Assembly (NCBI GenBank): GCA_017415715.1
Contig: JAFQFD010000028.1
Coordinates: forward strand, 1 to 64,000
From: Bacteroidales bacterium
Lineage (GTDB): Bacteria > Bacteroidota > Bacteroidia > Bacteroidales > UBA932
Reading direction: 5' to 3'
DNA length: 64,000 nucleotides
The translations under genes were made by a program, and so were the position numbers. This document shows, piece by piece, positions 8,432 to 16,899 of the stretch. The notes beneath the pieces are model-generated. The model ran no database searches and had not been told where the DNA came from. It was given only the letters and a program-made list of their open reading frames with translations. Positions within the stretch are counted from its first letter, which is position 1. Each line of letters starts with the position of its first letter.

Positions 8432-9238
8432 TTATGACAGCATTTTATACAAAGCGACAGTATGCACTGCTTCTGCTACATCGTGCACACGAAGCATATC
8501 GGCACCCCTCTCCAGGGCCGCCATATGGAGGGCCTGTGTGGCAGGAAGGGACTCCTCCGGAGTAGTTCCGAGAAGCCGATATATCATGCTCTTGCGGGAC
8601 ACCCCGACAAGTACCTTTCGGGGATGCATCCCGGCCTTGATTTCATTCAGACGGTTCAGCAGGTCGTAATTCTGCTCCAACGTTTTTGCAAATCCGAAGC
8701 CCGGATCGAGAATCCAGTCATTTATGCCATGAATTTCCGCCTTTTCAGAGAAATTTCTGAAATATTCGAGCACATCTTCCACGACATCGTTATAATCTGT
8801 AAGCGACTGCATGTTTTCCGGCGTGCCTCTCATGTGCATCGCAACGTATTTCAGCCCCAGACGGCCGACCGTCGGAAGCATCTCGGGATCAGCTTCTCCG
8901 GCAGAGATGTCATTGACTATGAACGGCCCCACAAGTGCGAAAGCCTTCAGGACGACAGACGCCCAATATGTATCTATGGACAATGTTACATTTTGAAAGT
9001 TCTCCCTGAAAGCTTTCAGAACCGGCTCAAGACGTCGCCACTCTTCCTCTGCGCCGACAGGCAGCGAGCCGGGACGGGTTGAGCATGCACCTATGTCGAT
9101 TATGTCGGCACCTTCTTCCACCAGTCTTGCAATACGGCCAAGGGCCGCCGGCACATCGGTGCAGCGGCTGTCGGCAAAGTATGAGTCGTCCGTGAGGTTG
9201 ACTATGCCCATTATCGATATTTTGCGGTTCCTGTCCAT
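8432..9238 (-). CDS. folP: Dihydropteroate synthase
   Basis: Condenses 6-hydroxymethyl-7,8-dihydropterin pyrophosphate with p-aminobenzoate in cytoplasmic folate synthesis; the target of sulfonamides. The 268-aa TIM-barrel protein has the family landmarks in order: SIMGIVNLTDDSYF (about 8-21), DIGACSTRPG (about 47-56), NDISAG, DPGFGFAKT (about 175-183), GVSRKS, and TQALHMAALERGADMLRVHDV near the C-terminus. The usual NVTPDSF loop reads NLTDDSYF here, with Asp in place of Pro. The start at 9238 (MDRNRK) is chosen because upstream codons are only a palindromic repeat (reading HFERSREIF) and a -7 element lies just 9 nt before this ATG. Divergent from tmk. Confidence 0.95.
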   Translation of the reverse strand: MDRNRKISIMGIVNLTDDSYFADSRCTDVPAALGRIARLVEEGADIIDIGACSTRPGSLPVGAEEEWRRLEPVLKAFRENFQNVTLSIDTYWASVVLKAFALVGPFIVNDISAGEADPEMLPTVGRLGLKYVAMHMRGTPENMQSLTDYNDVVEDVLEYFRNFSEKAEIHGINDWILDPGFGFAKTLEQNYDLLNRLNEIKAGMHPRKVLVGVSRKSMIYRLLGTTPEESLPATQALHMAALERGADMLRVHDVAEAVHTVALYKMLS

Positions 9239-9247
9239 ATACGGCGG

Positions 9248-9255
9248 CAAAATTA
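9248..9255 (-). promoter_or_regulatory. Candidate -7 element of folP
   Basis: Minus-strand TAATTTTG matches TAnnTTTG. It ends only 9 nt before the folP ATG at 9238, so the transcript would be nearly leaderless. Confidence 0.5.
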
Positions 9256-9261
9256 GTAAAA

Positions 9262-9288
9262 AGATTTCTCGACTTCGCTCGAAATGAC
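9262..9288. repeat. Dispersed palindromic repeat, copy R2
   Basis: It has the shared termini AGATTTCTCGAC and TCGAAATGAC. It sits between the divergent folP and tmk promoters and is the source of a spurious N-terminal extension of folP. Confidence 0.85.
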
Positions 9289-9298
9289 AGTTATTTGC

Positions 9299-9306
9299 TA
9301 ACTTTG
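9299..9306 (+). promoter_or_regulatory. Candidate -7 element of tmk
   Basis: TAACTTTG matches TAnnTTTG and lies 24 nt before the ATG at 9331. This supports the internal start over the frame-open start at 9295, which would overlap the element. Confidence 0.55.
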
Positions 9307-9330
9307 TATGATAAACCAATCAACAACATT

Positions 9331-10011
9331 ATGCTGGTAGTCCTTGAAGGCCTGGACGGTGCAGGCAAATCCACCCAGGTGAAGAAGCTCAGAAGCTATC
9401 TCGAGAGCATTTTCGGCAGTCTCGAATACATACATTTCCCAAGATACGACGCCCCCGTATACGGCGAGCTCATCAGCCGCTTCCTCCGTGGAGATTTCGG
9501 CTCGAACGAAACCGTGCATCCGCAGCTGGTGGCGCTGCTCTTCGCGGAGGACCGCCACGGGGCGGCTCCGCAGATGAAGCGCACGCTTGCAGAGGGCGGT
9601 ACAGTACTGCTGGACAGGTATGTATACTCCAACATCGCCTACCAGTGTGCAAAGCTCAGCAATCCCGACGAGGCGGACGAGCTCAGGGAATGGATCTTCA
9701 ACACAGAGTACGGCAACTTCGACCTGCCTGTCCCCGACCTCAACATCTTCCTTGATGTCCCTATAGGATTTGTGGAGTCAAAGCTCAAGAGCCAGCGCGG
9801 AGGAGCGGACAGAGAATATCTCGAAGGTGCCCAGGATATCCACGAGGCCGACATCCAGTTCCAGATAAGGGTCCGCGACATATACAGGAAGCAGTGCGAA
9901 CGCGATCCGAAGTTCATCCGCATAGACTGCTCGGACGAGAACGGCGAGATGCTCCCTCCTGGCGAAATCTTTGCAAAGGTTCAAGCTGTAGTTGACGCAT
10001 CAATAAAGTAA
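9331..10011 (+). CDS. tmk: Thymidylate kinase
   Basis: Phosphorylates dTMP to dTDP. The 226-aa protein starts MLVVLEGLDGAGKSTQ with the P-loop GLDGAGKST at residues 7-15, followed by the dTMP-site FPRYD and the DRYVYSNIAYQ segment (DRY motif) at about 92-102. The LID region reads SQRGGADREYLE. The 12 upstream in-frame codons are rejected because they cover the predicted promoter. The gene is followed after 11 nt by a DoxX/MauE-type membrane-protein gene, with which it probably forms an operon; the functional reason is not evident. Confidence 0.93.
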   Translation: MLVVLEGLDGAGKSTQVKKLRSYLESIFGSLEYIHFPRYDAPVYGELISRFLRGDFGSNETVHPQLVALLFAEDRHGAAPQMKRTLAEGGTVLLDRYVYSNIAYQCAKLSNPDEADELREWIFNTEYGNFDLPVPDLNIFLDVPIGFVESKLKSQRGGADREYLEGAQDIHEADIQFQIRVRDIYRKQCERDPKFIRIDCSDENGEMLPPGEIFAKVQAVVDASIK

Positions 10012-10022
10012 AAGACATTGAT

Positions 10023-11198
10023 ATGAGATATCTTCTCCTCAGGATGAAGCGTTTCTGCGGCTTCATCACCGGGTTTGTATTCTTTCTGTCCGGAATAGTG
10101 AAACTGATGGATCCTGCAGGCGCAGGACTGGTGATGAAGGAATATTACGCATTCCTCCATCTCGGTTTCCTCGGATTTTCCGCAAAGTTCATGGGAGTGT
10201 TCTTCGCTCTTGCCGAGACCGTCATCGGTACTGCGCTCATCACTGGCGTATGGCGCCGTGCTGTCGCCCAGTGCGCCATCGCGCTGCAGAGCTTCTTCAC
10301 GCTCCTGACCCTCATTCTGGTCATCTTCAACCCTGAGATGGACTGCGGATGCTTCGGAGAAGCCATACATCTCACACATGGAGAGACATTTGTGAAGAAC
10401 ATAATCCTGCTCGCCCTGCTCCTGACATACTACATACCACGCAAGCATCTGGGAGAGACAAGGAAGAAGAAATACGTCTCATTCGCGCTTGTAACCGCAT
10501 CGGTACTCGCATTCACAGTCTATTCATGGGTATACATTCCGATGATCGACTTCACAGCCTACAAGGCCGGAGCCGAACTCCAGGCAGGTGCGACCGTCAA
10601 TGCTGACGATCTTTACGAGTCGGTGTTCACATATGAAAAAGACGGCATTCAGCAGGACTTCACACTTGGCCATCTGCCTGACTCGACATGGACATTCGTC
10701 AATGTCAGCACACGCCTCAAGGAAGGTCGCGAGGACTCATTGGTAGGGCTGTCGTTCTACAGCGAGAGCACAGGAGAATACATGGACACCCTGGCGATAG
10801 AAGGCAAGGTCATGGTGGTTTCCGTATATGACCCGGACATGTCTGCAAAGAAGTGGAACAGGATCGAGAACTTCATCAGAAGATCGCAGAAGGCCGGTTT
10901 CACCACTCTTCTGCTCACCACATCAACAGAAGGAGTTCCTGCAGGAATGGCCGCGTCTGCATTCATCTCGGACTACAAGACCCTCATATCCCTTAACAGA
11001 TCCAACGGAGGCGTCACATACTTCAACGACGGCGAACTCGTACGCAAGTGGGCAAGGGCAAACGCCCCGTCCAAGACTGAGCTGGACGAGCTTCAGAGCA
11101 CAGATGCGACAGAAATAGCCATTGCCAAAGACAGCAAAGGAAGCCTTGGCTTCCAAGGCTTCCTTCTATACGTCTTCGCTGTAATGCTGCTGTTATAG
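10023..11198 (+). CDS. DoxX/MauE-like membrane protein with extra C-terminal domain
   Basis: The N-terminal half (about 1-165) has four to five membrane segments and the motif NPEMDCGCFGEAI, typical of the DoxX/MauE group, where a Cys pair is linked to thiol chemistry. The second half, after a membrane segment at about 150-172, has a soluble region (about 175-350) with LTTSTEGVPAG, resembling a degenerate thioredoxin-like fold without CxxC, and ends in a hydrophobic tail. Such fusions occur in Bacteroidales (the family I remember as BT_3928). It follows tmk by 11 nt and converges on an Omp28-like gene with one base between the stop codons. A part in membrane redox transfer to the neighbouring CxxC proteins is possible but unproven. 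Confidence 0.75.
   Translation: MRYLLLRMKRFCGFITGFVFFLSGIVKLMDPAGAGLVMKEYYAFLHLGFLGFSAKFMGVFFALAETVIGTALITGVWRRAVAQCAIALQSFFTLLTLILVIFNPEMDCGCFGEAIHLTHGETFVKNIILLALLLTYYIPRKHLGETRKKKYVSFALVTASVLAFTVYSWVYIPMIDFTAYKAGAELQAGATVNADDLYESVFTYEKDGIQQDFTLGHLPDSTWTFVNVSTRLKEGREDSLVGLSFYSESTGEYMDTLAIEGKVMVVSVYDPDMSAKKWNRIENFIRRSQKAGFTTLLLTTSTEGVPAGMAASAFISDYKTLISLNRSNGGVTYFNDGELVRKWARANAPSKTELDELQSTDATEIAIAKDSKGSLGFQGFLLYVFAVMLLL
11139..11163 (-). terminator. Perfect 11-bp hairpin inside the 3' end of the DoxX-like gene
   Basis: The arms 11139-11149 (GGAAGCCTTGG) and 11153-11163 are perfectly complementary around a 3-nt loop. On the minus strand it lies 37 nt beyond the stop of the convergent Omp28-like gene and is followed by a T-rich run, so it could terminate that transcript from within the opposite coding region. 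Confidence 0.45.
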
Positions 11199-11199
11199 A

Positions 11200-12372
11200 C
11201 TATCTGTACTCAAACGGAGTGACGCCATTGATCGGACAGTCGATCACATTGCTTACATACAGGATCTCATTCTTGTCAACTGCAGCAGATGTTGTCACGA
11301 ACACAGCGAGGTGAAGTTCTTCATTGACCCAGCGCGGACTCCATGTGCAGCCGTTCTGCTCAGCCTTCAAAGAACCTCTGTCCCAGATAGACTCCAGGTC
11401 GAGGATAAAGACATAATCCTCAGACTCGCCCTTGGCGATCTGTCCAAGCTGATGGCCATAATAATACTTGCCGTCACGCGCGTCCATATATCTGACACAT
11501 GAGTTATGGGTGTTCATCCAGTCTTCCGCGCCGCTGCCAAGCTGAGTCTGTGACGAAGTCGCCACGATATTATCCTCAAGCAGCATCAGGCCGACACGAT
11601 AGTTTCCTGTCTGAGCAGCCTTTACCGACACTTTTGCAACGATCTGATCATCAGTAGCCACTGAATTCACTGCAATGCCGGCAGCATTGTCTGACTTGAA
11701 CTCAAACCAACCGTCGATAAATCCCTGCATGTCAGCTCCTGTCATGCCCTGGAGGTAACCTGTCGTCTCTGCCAGATCAAGGTTGACGCTCGGAAGAAGT
11801 CCATTGCACTGCTCCTCAAAATCCTTGAGGTCGACATAAGCCGGGTCGTTTCTGCTCATTGTAGACGCGTGGCAATCCACCTTGACAACCTTGTCGGCAT
11901 AACTGTCATTCAGGGCATTCTTAAGCACATGCTTCATGGAAGGGCACCATGTACATCCTGTAGTGGTAAACTGAGTCAGAAGCACCCTCGGCCTGAAGTC
12001 GGTCCTCTCCGGATGCTCATCCTCCGGAGTTTCAGGGATGGCCACAGCTATGGCAGTCACCTTGACAGGCTCGCTGAAATATGTTCCATATGCAGCAGAG
12101 ATCTCATGCTCACCGGGGACTTCAGTCATATACTTGAAGTCATCGACGAGCAGCACCTCATCATTCTCATCAAAGAAAGTCACATCCTGAGTGATCGTCT
12201 CTCCTCCGAGAGTTACTGTGAGGTTTATATAATCACCTCCGAATGTCTGGACGAATTTCTTGTCCACACTGATTTCCAAGGTCTTCTTTGTAACCCCGCC
12301 TTCCTTGCCGCAGGAAATGAGCATCACTGCCGCAAAGAGCAGTGATGCGTATCTTATAATTCTATTCAGCAT
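11200..12372 (-). CDS. Omp28-like lipoprotein with CxxC (fourth copy, second locus)
   Basis: MLNRIIRYASLLFAAVMLISC gives the signal peptide and lipobox (LISC, Cys21). The 390-aa product repeats the plan of the three copies at 2.9-6.2 kb: Ig-like domain (about 30-115), then LLTQFTTTGCTWCPSM with CTWC at about 141-144, then a beta-rich part. Its start overlaps the end of the 896-aa lipoprotein gene by 11 nt, so the two are translationally coupled. The stop codon is one base from that of the convergent DoxX-like gene. Family membership is clear from architecture and motif; a thiol-redox or surface role is inferred. Confidence 0.83.
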   Translation of the reverse strand: MLNRIIRYASLLFAAVMLISCGKEGGVTKKTLEISVDKKFVQTFGGDYINLTVTLGGETITQDVTFFDENDEVLLVDDFKYMTEVPGEHEISAAYGTYFSEPVKVTAIAVAIPETPEDEHPERTDFRPRVLLTQFTTTGCTWCPSMKHVLKNALNDSYADKVVKVDCHASTMSRNDPAYVDLKDFEEQCNGLLPSVNLDLAETTGYLQGMTGADMQGFIDGWFEFKSDNAAGIAVNSVATDDQIVAKVSVKAAQTGNYRVGLMLLEDNIVATSSQTQLGSGAEDWMNTHNSCVRYMDARDGKYYYGHQLGQIAKGESEDYVFILDLESIWDRGSLKAEQNGCTWSPRWVNEELHLAVFVTTSAAVDKNEILYVSNVIDCPINGVTPFEYR

Positions 12373-15052
12373 ATCCGTACTTCATGAATTTAACATTAGA
12401 AAGAGCCTTCACCGAATTACGTACCATATCTACAGTTACGATATTAGGTGTTTCATCAAGCATATACTCAACAGGCTGCTCAGGATTCAGTTCTGTCCTT
12501 GACTTCATTCTCTGCACCTTAGGAAGCTCGGTCTTGAGAGTTCCGTCAAGCTCCACAGCCATCAGCTTGGATGGTGCAAGTTCTCCGACTGAATTTGTCT
12601 GGGCACCGTTCCATCCTCTTGTAAGGACAATCTCAGTAGTGACAGTGCCGAGTATTTCGAGATCATATGTCATTGGAGCCACACCGACGGCATTCATATA
12701 ATAATTACCAGCTGCAAGGTACTGAGAGTCGTTCTCCACTACTATAGGCTTGATTGTTATTGTATTTCCGTCAGGTGACACCTCTACAGGGAAGCCCGGC
12801 ACTTCAATTGTCGCATCCATGATGGCAGCACCATTGCTTACACCGGCAACATAGAACGGATAGCCAGGCCATGCAGTGAGAGGCGGCATTATCATAGTGT
12901 TGAACGGAACGATCAGGCTGCCGTCTTCCAGCACCTCGATAAACCACTTCGGTCCGAAGTCATAGATAAGCTGAGGCACATCGACAGATGTATAGTCATC
13001 AGCCTGGAAGAGGTAATACGGGCTTCTGTAATCAAGACGTCCCACAGGGAAATCTGCCGACTTTGCTCCGTCAAAATCAAGGAAACCTGTGCAGAGAAGC
13101 CTGTTCTGCTTCTCAAGACGATATTCTGTAAACTGGTCACTGAGATCCCTGAGTTCCTCGAACATACCGTCGACATCAGACTTTGACTTTCCTTTATAAA
13201 GATCATATATATATGAATCGAGGGTCGCAGGCAGCTGAGGAGCCGAAGCGGAAATCTCCACTCTTGACTTGTGGGTACGTACCATATCCACGACTGTCTC
13301 TTCGTCAACGCGCTGCTTTACATTCATTGTGGCAGTTGCAGTCCACTCACCTGCCAGAGAAGTGAAATAAGGCGACGATACAGGAGTCTTGCCAGGATCT
13401 GCCATAGGAGCCTTGTAGTCTGCCCAGCCTGCCCTGTTGTCCTTGTCAATGATGTTGAAGCAGTACTCATCGTTGCAGCCATAAGCTCCGAATCTCAGAG
13501 TCTCACCGTCAAGAATATCGAAATACACATCAAGACCTGCCTCTGAATTGACCTCTGCGAGTTCATCACTGGTGAATGTCTGATATGATCCCTTGATTAT
13601 AGTCGGGTAGTCATACTTCGCATTAAGCATCTTCTCCCACTCGCGAGAGTATTCGCAAGCCCAGTACGCTCCCTGGATAGGCTGGATATTGCCTCTGCTG
13701 TCTGTTCCGGCCTTGATGTTGAATCCTGCCTTATATGGGTCGCCAGTATCTACTGCGGTCACCTCGATGACAGGAGCAGGCTTGGTCCTCTCCTTTGTAG
13801 TGAATTCTTTTCTGACAAAGCGCTGGGTCAGTCCTCTCTCATCTCCAAGGATAGTAGCGAGCACATAATACTTGGAATTTCCTGTCAGAGGCTCTGTGAA
13901 GAATGAAGCGGCATTGACATATCCTGCCTCATAATCAGCCTCGACCATATAACAGTTGGCCGACACCCAAGATATCAGGAACCACTGCCAGAGAGACTCG
14001 TCATGATTGAGATAGATGGTCATGATCTCATCATATGCAGCCTGATTCAGAATCATGTAGAAATACTGGAAGAACTCACCCTTCGGAGTGAAGGTTACAA
14101 TCGCATCATTGATGCCGAGTTCGTCCTCCGGAATATTGATCTCAAGGGTGGCCTCACACTCTTCCGGCATGTCTACGAAGAAGAATTTCTTGTCAAATGC
14201 GCCTGTCCATTTCATTGTCGAACGGTCAAACAATGGAACGCACCATGTAGAATCCATAGGCTGCACATGGCCCACGACTTCGGCAAACTCATCTTTACTG
14301 CCCCAGCGTGACTCACCTGCCATGAATACCATAGGCTCTCCCGGAACATACGGGTCATGGATGGTAATATAGTCACCGTTGGCATCACGGATAGGATTTC
14401 CGTCTTCATCGCAAAGCACCTGATTGGCATCATTGACAACCACTGTCGTATCACGGAAGCAATAATCCCCATTGGACACTGCCGCTGATGAAACGCCATT
14501 GAGCTCGACATACGGCTCTCCGCCTCCGCGGCTCTCAAAAAGTGCCATATTATAAAGAGCGAGGTTTCCATATCCGTAAGAAATGGCATTGCCTCTTTTC
14601 TTAGTCTCCTCAGGAACGGTTATGTGCATCTTGAATCCATCTTCATATGTCTCAAGCAGAGTAAGCATCTCTTTGAAACTATATGACTGGGTCTTGAATG
14701 TCAGCTCCACCTTATCAGTAAAGGTGACATCGTCCAGACGTGCGACAGCATACAGGTGATACTGGGTATCCTCATTGAGGTTTTCGCCAAGTTTGAGGAC
14801 ATCAGCAGGATTGATGGTCACAATCTCTCCTTTCTTGAAAAGGATTGCAGGAGTCACCAGCTGCGGCTCTTCAGAAATGACATAAGCCATCTCCATGCTT
14901 TTCGGAGCTGTAACCAGGACCTCGACATAATCAGGTCCAGTACTCTTTACCGAAAGTGAAAAATCGCCGTATCCCTCTTTCTGACATCCTGCAAACAACG
15001 AGCAGAAGATCGAAAGTGAAAGCACAAACGACAGTTTAAGTAATTTTTTCAT
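12362..15052 (-). CDS. Large lipoprotein of unknown function, 896 aa
   Basis: MKKLLKLSFVLSLSIFCSLFAGC ends in a lipobox (FAGC, Cys23). The next region (about 30-125) looks fibronectin-III-like (DTQYHLYAVARLDD is the typical strand end), and similar Ala/Val-Tyr strand ends recur near 390-420. The remainder is beta-rich with no motif I recognise. A candidate promoter with both elements lies at 15106-15135, leaving a 53-nt leader. It is the first gene of a two-gene operon with an Omp28-like protein, mirroring the neighbourhood of the 755-aa lipoprotein. It is likely outer-membrane anchored and may face the exterior; its ligand is unknown. Confidence 0.8.
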   Translation of the reverse strand: MKKLLKLSFVLSLSIFCSLFAGCQKEGYGDFSLSVKSTGPDYVEVLVTAPKSMEMAYVISEEPQLVTPAILFKKGEIVTINPADVLKLGENLNEDTQYHLYAVARLDDVTFTDKVELTFKTQSYSFKEMLTLLETYEDGFKMHITVPEETKKRGNAISYGYGNLALYNMALFESRGGGEPYVELNGVSSAAVSNGDYCFRDTTVVVNDANQVLCDEDGNPIRDANGDYITIHDPYVPGEPMVFMAGESRWGSKDEFAEVVGHVQPMDSTWCVPLFDRSTMKWTGAFDKKFFFVDMPEECEATLEINIPEDELGINDAIVTFTPKGEFFQYFYMILNQAAYDEIMTIYLNHDESLWQWFLISWVSANCYMVEADYEAGYVNAASFFTEPLTGNSKYYVLATILGDERGLTQRFVRKEFTTKERTKPAPVIEVTAVDTGDPYKAGFNIKAGTDSRGNIQPIQGAYWACEYSREWEKMLNAKYDYPTIIKGSYQTFTSDELAEVNSEAGLDVYFDILDGETLRFGAYGCNDEYCFNIIDKDNRAGWADYKAPMADPGKTPVSSPYFTSLAGEWTATATMNVKQRVDEETVVDMVRTHKSRVEISASAPQLPATLDSYIYDLYKGKSKSDVDGMFEELRDLSDQFTEYRLEKQNRLLCTGFLDFDGAKSADFPVGRLDYRSPYYLFQADDYTSVDVPQLIYDFGPKWFIEVLEDGSLIVPFNTMIMPPLTAWPGYPFYVAGVSNGAAIMDATIEVPGFPVEVSPDGNTITIKPIVVENDSQYLAAGNYYMNAVGVAPMTYDLEILGTVTTEIVLTRGWNGAQTNSVGELAPSKLMAVELDGTLKTELPKVQRMKSRTELNPEQPVEYMLDETPNIVTVDMVRNSVKALSNVKFMKYGYAE

Positions 15053-15105
15053 TGAATCTTATTGGTTTTGATTAATAATTGTCAATCGGTTAAAGTATAT
15101 CACGG

Positions 15106-15135
15106 CAAAGATAAACTTTTTTCATAAGTTTCCAA
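15106..15135 (-). promoter_or_regulatory. Candidate promoter of the 896-aa lipoprotein operon
   Basis: Minus-strand TATCTTTG (15106-15113) with TTG (15133-15135) exactly 19 nt upstream fits the Bacteroidota two-part promoter. The start codon is 53 nt downstream. Confidence 0.6.
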
Positions 15136-15145
15136 TCATTCTTGC

Positions 15146-15153
15146 TATATTTG
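15146..15153 (+). promoter_or_regulatory. Candidate -7 element of purB
   Basis: TATATTTG matches TAnnTTTG and lies 25 nt before the ATG at 15179. It is divergent from the lipoprotein promoter, with 32 bp between the two -7 elements. Confidence 0.5.
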
Positions 15154-15178
15154 CGTCACTAATCGAAATATGATGGAA

Positions 15179-16519
15179 ATGAACAACACTCCTCTCATGG
15201 CAGTATCACCTGTCGACGGACGCTACTCGCGTCAGACTGAACCACTTAGAGAATACTTCAGCGAATATGCGCTCATCAGATACCGCGTCCGCGTAGAGAT
15301 CGAATATTTCATCGCGCTCTGCGAGATTCCGCTCCCTCAGCTGGCCGATTTCGACCACACGAAGTTCGAGGCTCTCAGAGACATCTACAGGAACATGACA
15401 CCTGAGGATGCAGCCAAGGTAAAGGAGATCGAGAAGGTAACCAACCACGATGTGAAGGCTGTGGAGTACTTCATCAAGGACCGCTTCAAGGAGATGGACA
15501 TCATGAAGTGGGGAGAATTCGTTCATTTCGGACTCACCTCTCAGGATATCAACAACACATCCGTTCCGCTCTCATTCAAGGAGGCGATCGAAGATTGCTT
15601 CATGCCTCTTCTCCAGGAAGTCCTCGGCATCATCAAGGGAATGGCGGCGGACTGGGCTGAGATCCCTATGCTCGCAAAGACACACGGCCAGCCGGCATCG
15701 CCTACCCGTGTAGGCAAGGAGTTCAACGTGTTCGCTGTACGTCTCGAGGAGCAGATCCGTCAGTTCTCACAGCTGACTTATCCAGCAAAGTTCGGCGGCG
15801 CGACCGGCAACATGAACGCCCACAAAGTGGCATACCCTGCCATAGACTGGATTGCATTCGGCAATGATTTCGTTGCTTCCCTCGGACTGAAGAGGTCATT
15901 CCCGACCACCCAGATCGAGCACTACGACAACCTTGCGTCGCTTTTCGACTGCCTGCGCCGCATCAATACGATCCTGATCGACTTTGCACGCGACATCTGG
16001 ACATATATCTCAATGGAGTATTTCCGCCAGAAGGTGAAGGCGGGAGAGGTCGGATCTTCTGCAATGCCGCACAAGGTGAACCCTATCGACTTCGAGAATG
16101 CAGAGGGCAACTTCGGAGTGGCAAACGCTCTGTACACCCACCTGTCCATGAAGCTTCCGATCTCACGTCTGCAGCGTGACCTCACAGACTCGACAGTGCT
16201 CCGCAACATCGGCATGCCGCTCGCTCATTCGATCATATCGCTCAACTCTCTCAAGAAGGGTCTGGGCAAGCTCATCCTCAACGAGGACGCGCTCAGAGCT
16301 GACCTGGAGAGAAACTGGGCAGTGGTGGCAGAGGCGATACAGACCATCCTCCGCAGAGAAAATTACCCGAACCCTTACGAGACGCTCAAGGCGCTCACTC
16401 GTACAGGTGCGGGCATCAATCATGAGGTGATCGCAGAGTTCATCGAGACTCTCGATGTGTCAGAGGAGGTCAAGGAGGAGCTCCGTACGATCTCTCCTTG
16501 GACTTATACTGGCTTTTAG
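15179..16519 (+). CDS. purB: Adenylosuccinate lyase
   Basis: Cleaves SAICAR and adenylosuccinate with release of fumarate in purine synthesis. It belongs to the longer, E. coli-like branch of the family (446 aa). Landmarks in order are AVSPVDGRYSRQ at the N-terminus, TSQDINNTS (about 120), AKTHGQPASPTRVGKE (about 166-181) and the fumarase/lyase signature SSAMPHKVNPIDFENAEGN (about 291-309). ATGs at 15170 and 15173 are also in frame; 15179 (MNNTPLMAVSP) is preferred because it matches the usual distance to SPxDGRY. It converges on an FtsB-like gene with a 4-nt gap. Confidence 0.95.
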   Translation: MNNTPLMAVSPVDGRYSRQTEPLREYFSEYALIRYRVRVEIEYFIALCEIPLPQLADFDHTKFEALRDIYRNMTPEDAAKVKEIEKVTNHDVKAVEYFIKDRFKEMDIMKWGEFVHFGLTSQDINNTSVPLSFKEAIEDCFMPLLQEVLGIIKGMAADWAEIPMLAKTHGQPASPTRVGKEFNVFAVRLEEQIRQFSQLTYPAKFGGATGNMNAHKVAYPAIDWIAFGNDFVASLGLKRSFPTTQIEHYDNLASLFDCLRRINTILIDFARDIWTYISMEYFRQKVKAGEVGSSAMPHKVNPIDFENAEGNFGVANALYTHLSMKLPISRLQRDLTDSTVLRNIGMPLAHSIISLNSLKKGLGKLILNEDALRADLERNWAVVAEAIQTILRRENYPNPYETLKALTRTGAGINHEVIAEFIETLDVSEEVKEELRTISPWTYTGF

Positions 16520-16523
16520 AAAA

Positions 16524-16841
16524 TTATTTCTCTATAATATAGATGTCTTCGCCAGGGGCTGCAAAGTTATATTGCTCTCTGGCGAATTTTTCTAATGTAT
16601 CGATGTCTGTGACGCGCTGGTCTATGCTGCCGTCCATCTCATCGATCTGGCGCTGATACTCTTCCATCTGCGCCTTCTGGTTCCTTATCTCCTTCTTTGC
16701 CTTGATCCAGCCGGGGATCGTGTTACCGTCCCCCACAAGCCATGAGAAGATGAAGACAATCAACACGACAAGCGTAAACCACGCAAATCTGCGGCGGTCA
16801 CCGGTGAACTCACTTTTTATCTTTTCCCAAATTTTCATCAT
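16524..16841 (-). CDS. FtsB/DivIC-like septum formation initiator
   Basis: This small bitopic protein (105 aa) has a basic N-terminus, one membrane segment (WFTLVVLIVFIFSWLV, about 20-36) and a coiled coil (about 48-80, KKEIRNQKAQMEEYQRQIDE). It ends in the conserved-type segment LEKFAREQYNFAAPGEDIYII, typical of FtsB/DivIC. Family knowledge places it with FtsL and FtsQ in the divisome. The start is one of two adjacent ATGs (16841 or 16838); an in-frame TTG at 16862 is rejected because the promoter overlaps it. It is transcribed from a palindromic promoter shared with a nucleotidyltransferase and is unlinked from the dcw cluster 30 kb away. Confidence 0.85.
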   Translation of the reverse strand: MMKIWEKIKSEFTGDRRRFAWFTLVVLIVFIFSWLVGDGNTIPGWIKAKKEIRNQKAQMEEYQRQIDEMDGSIDQRVTDIDTLEKFAREQYNFAAPGEDIYIIEK

Positions 16842-16859
16842 TATTTTGTTTAGTATCGA

Positions 16860-16877
16860 CAAAATTAACTAATTTTG
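16860..16877. promoter_or_regulatory. Back-to-back divergent -7 elements forming one palindrome
   Basis: The sequence CAAAATTAACTAATTTTG contains TAATTTTG on both strands (minus 16860-16867, plus 16870-16877), separated by 2 bp. The plus copy lies 22 nt before the nucleotidyltransferase ATG (16900); the minus copy lies 18-21 nt before the FtsB-like ATG. Confidence 0.6.
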
Positions 16878-16899
16878 AAAGAAATTAAAATATAACATC

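Noticed and set aside
9239..9319. N-terminal extension of FolP reading HFERSREIF
   Set aside because: These residues come from a dispersed repeat and the folP promoter; the start at 9238 matches the family.
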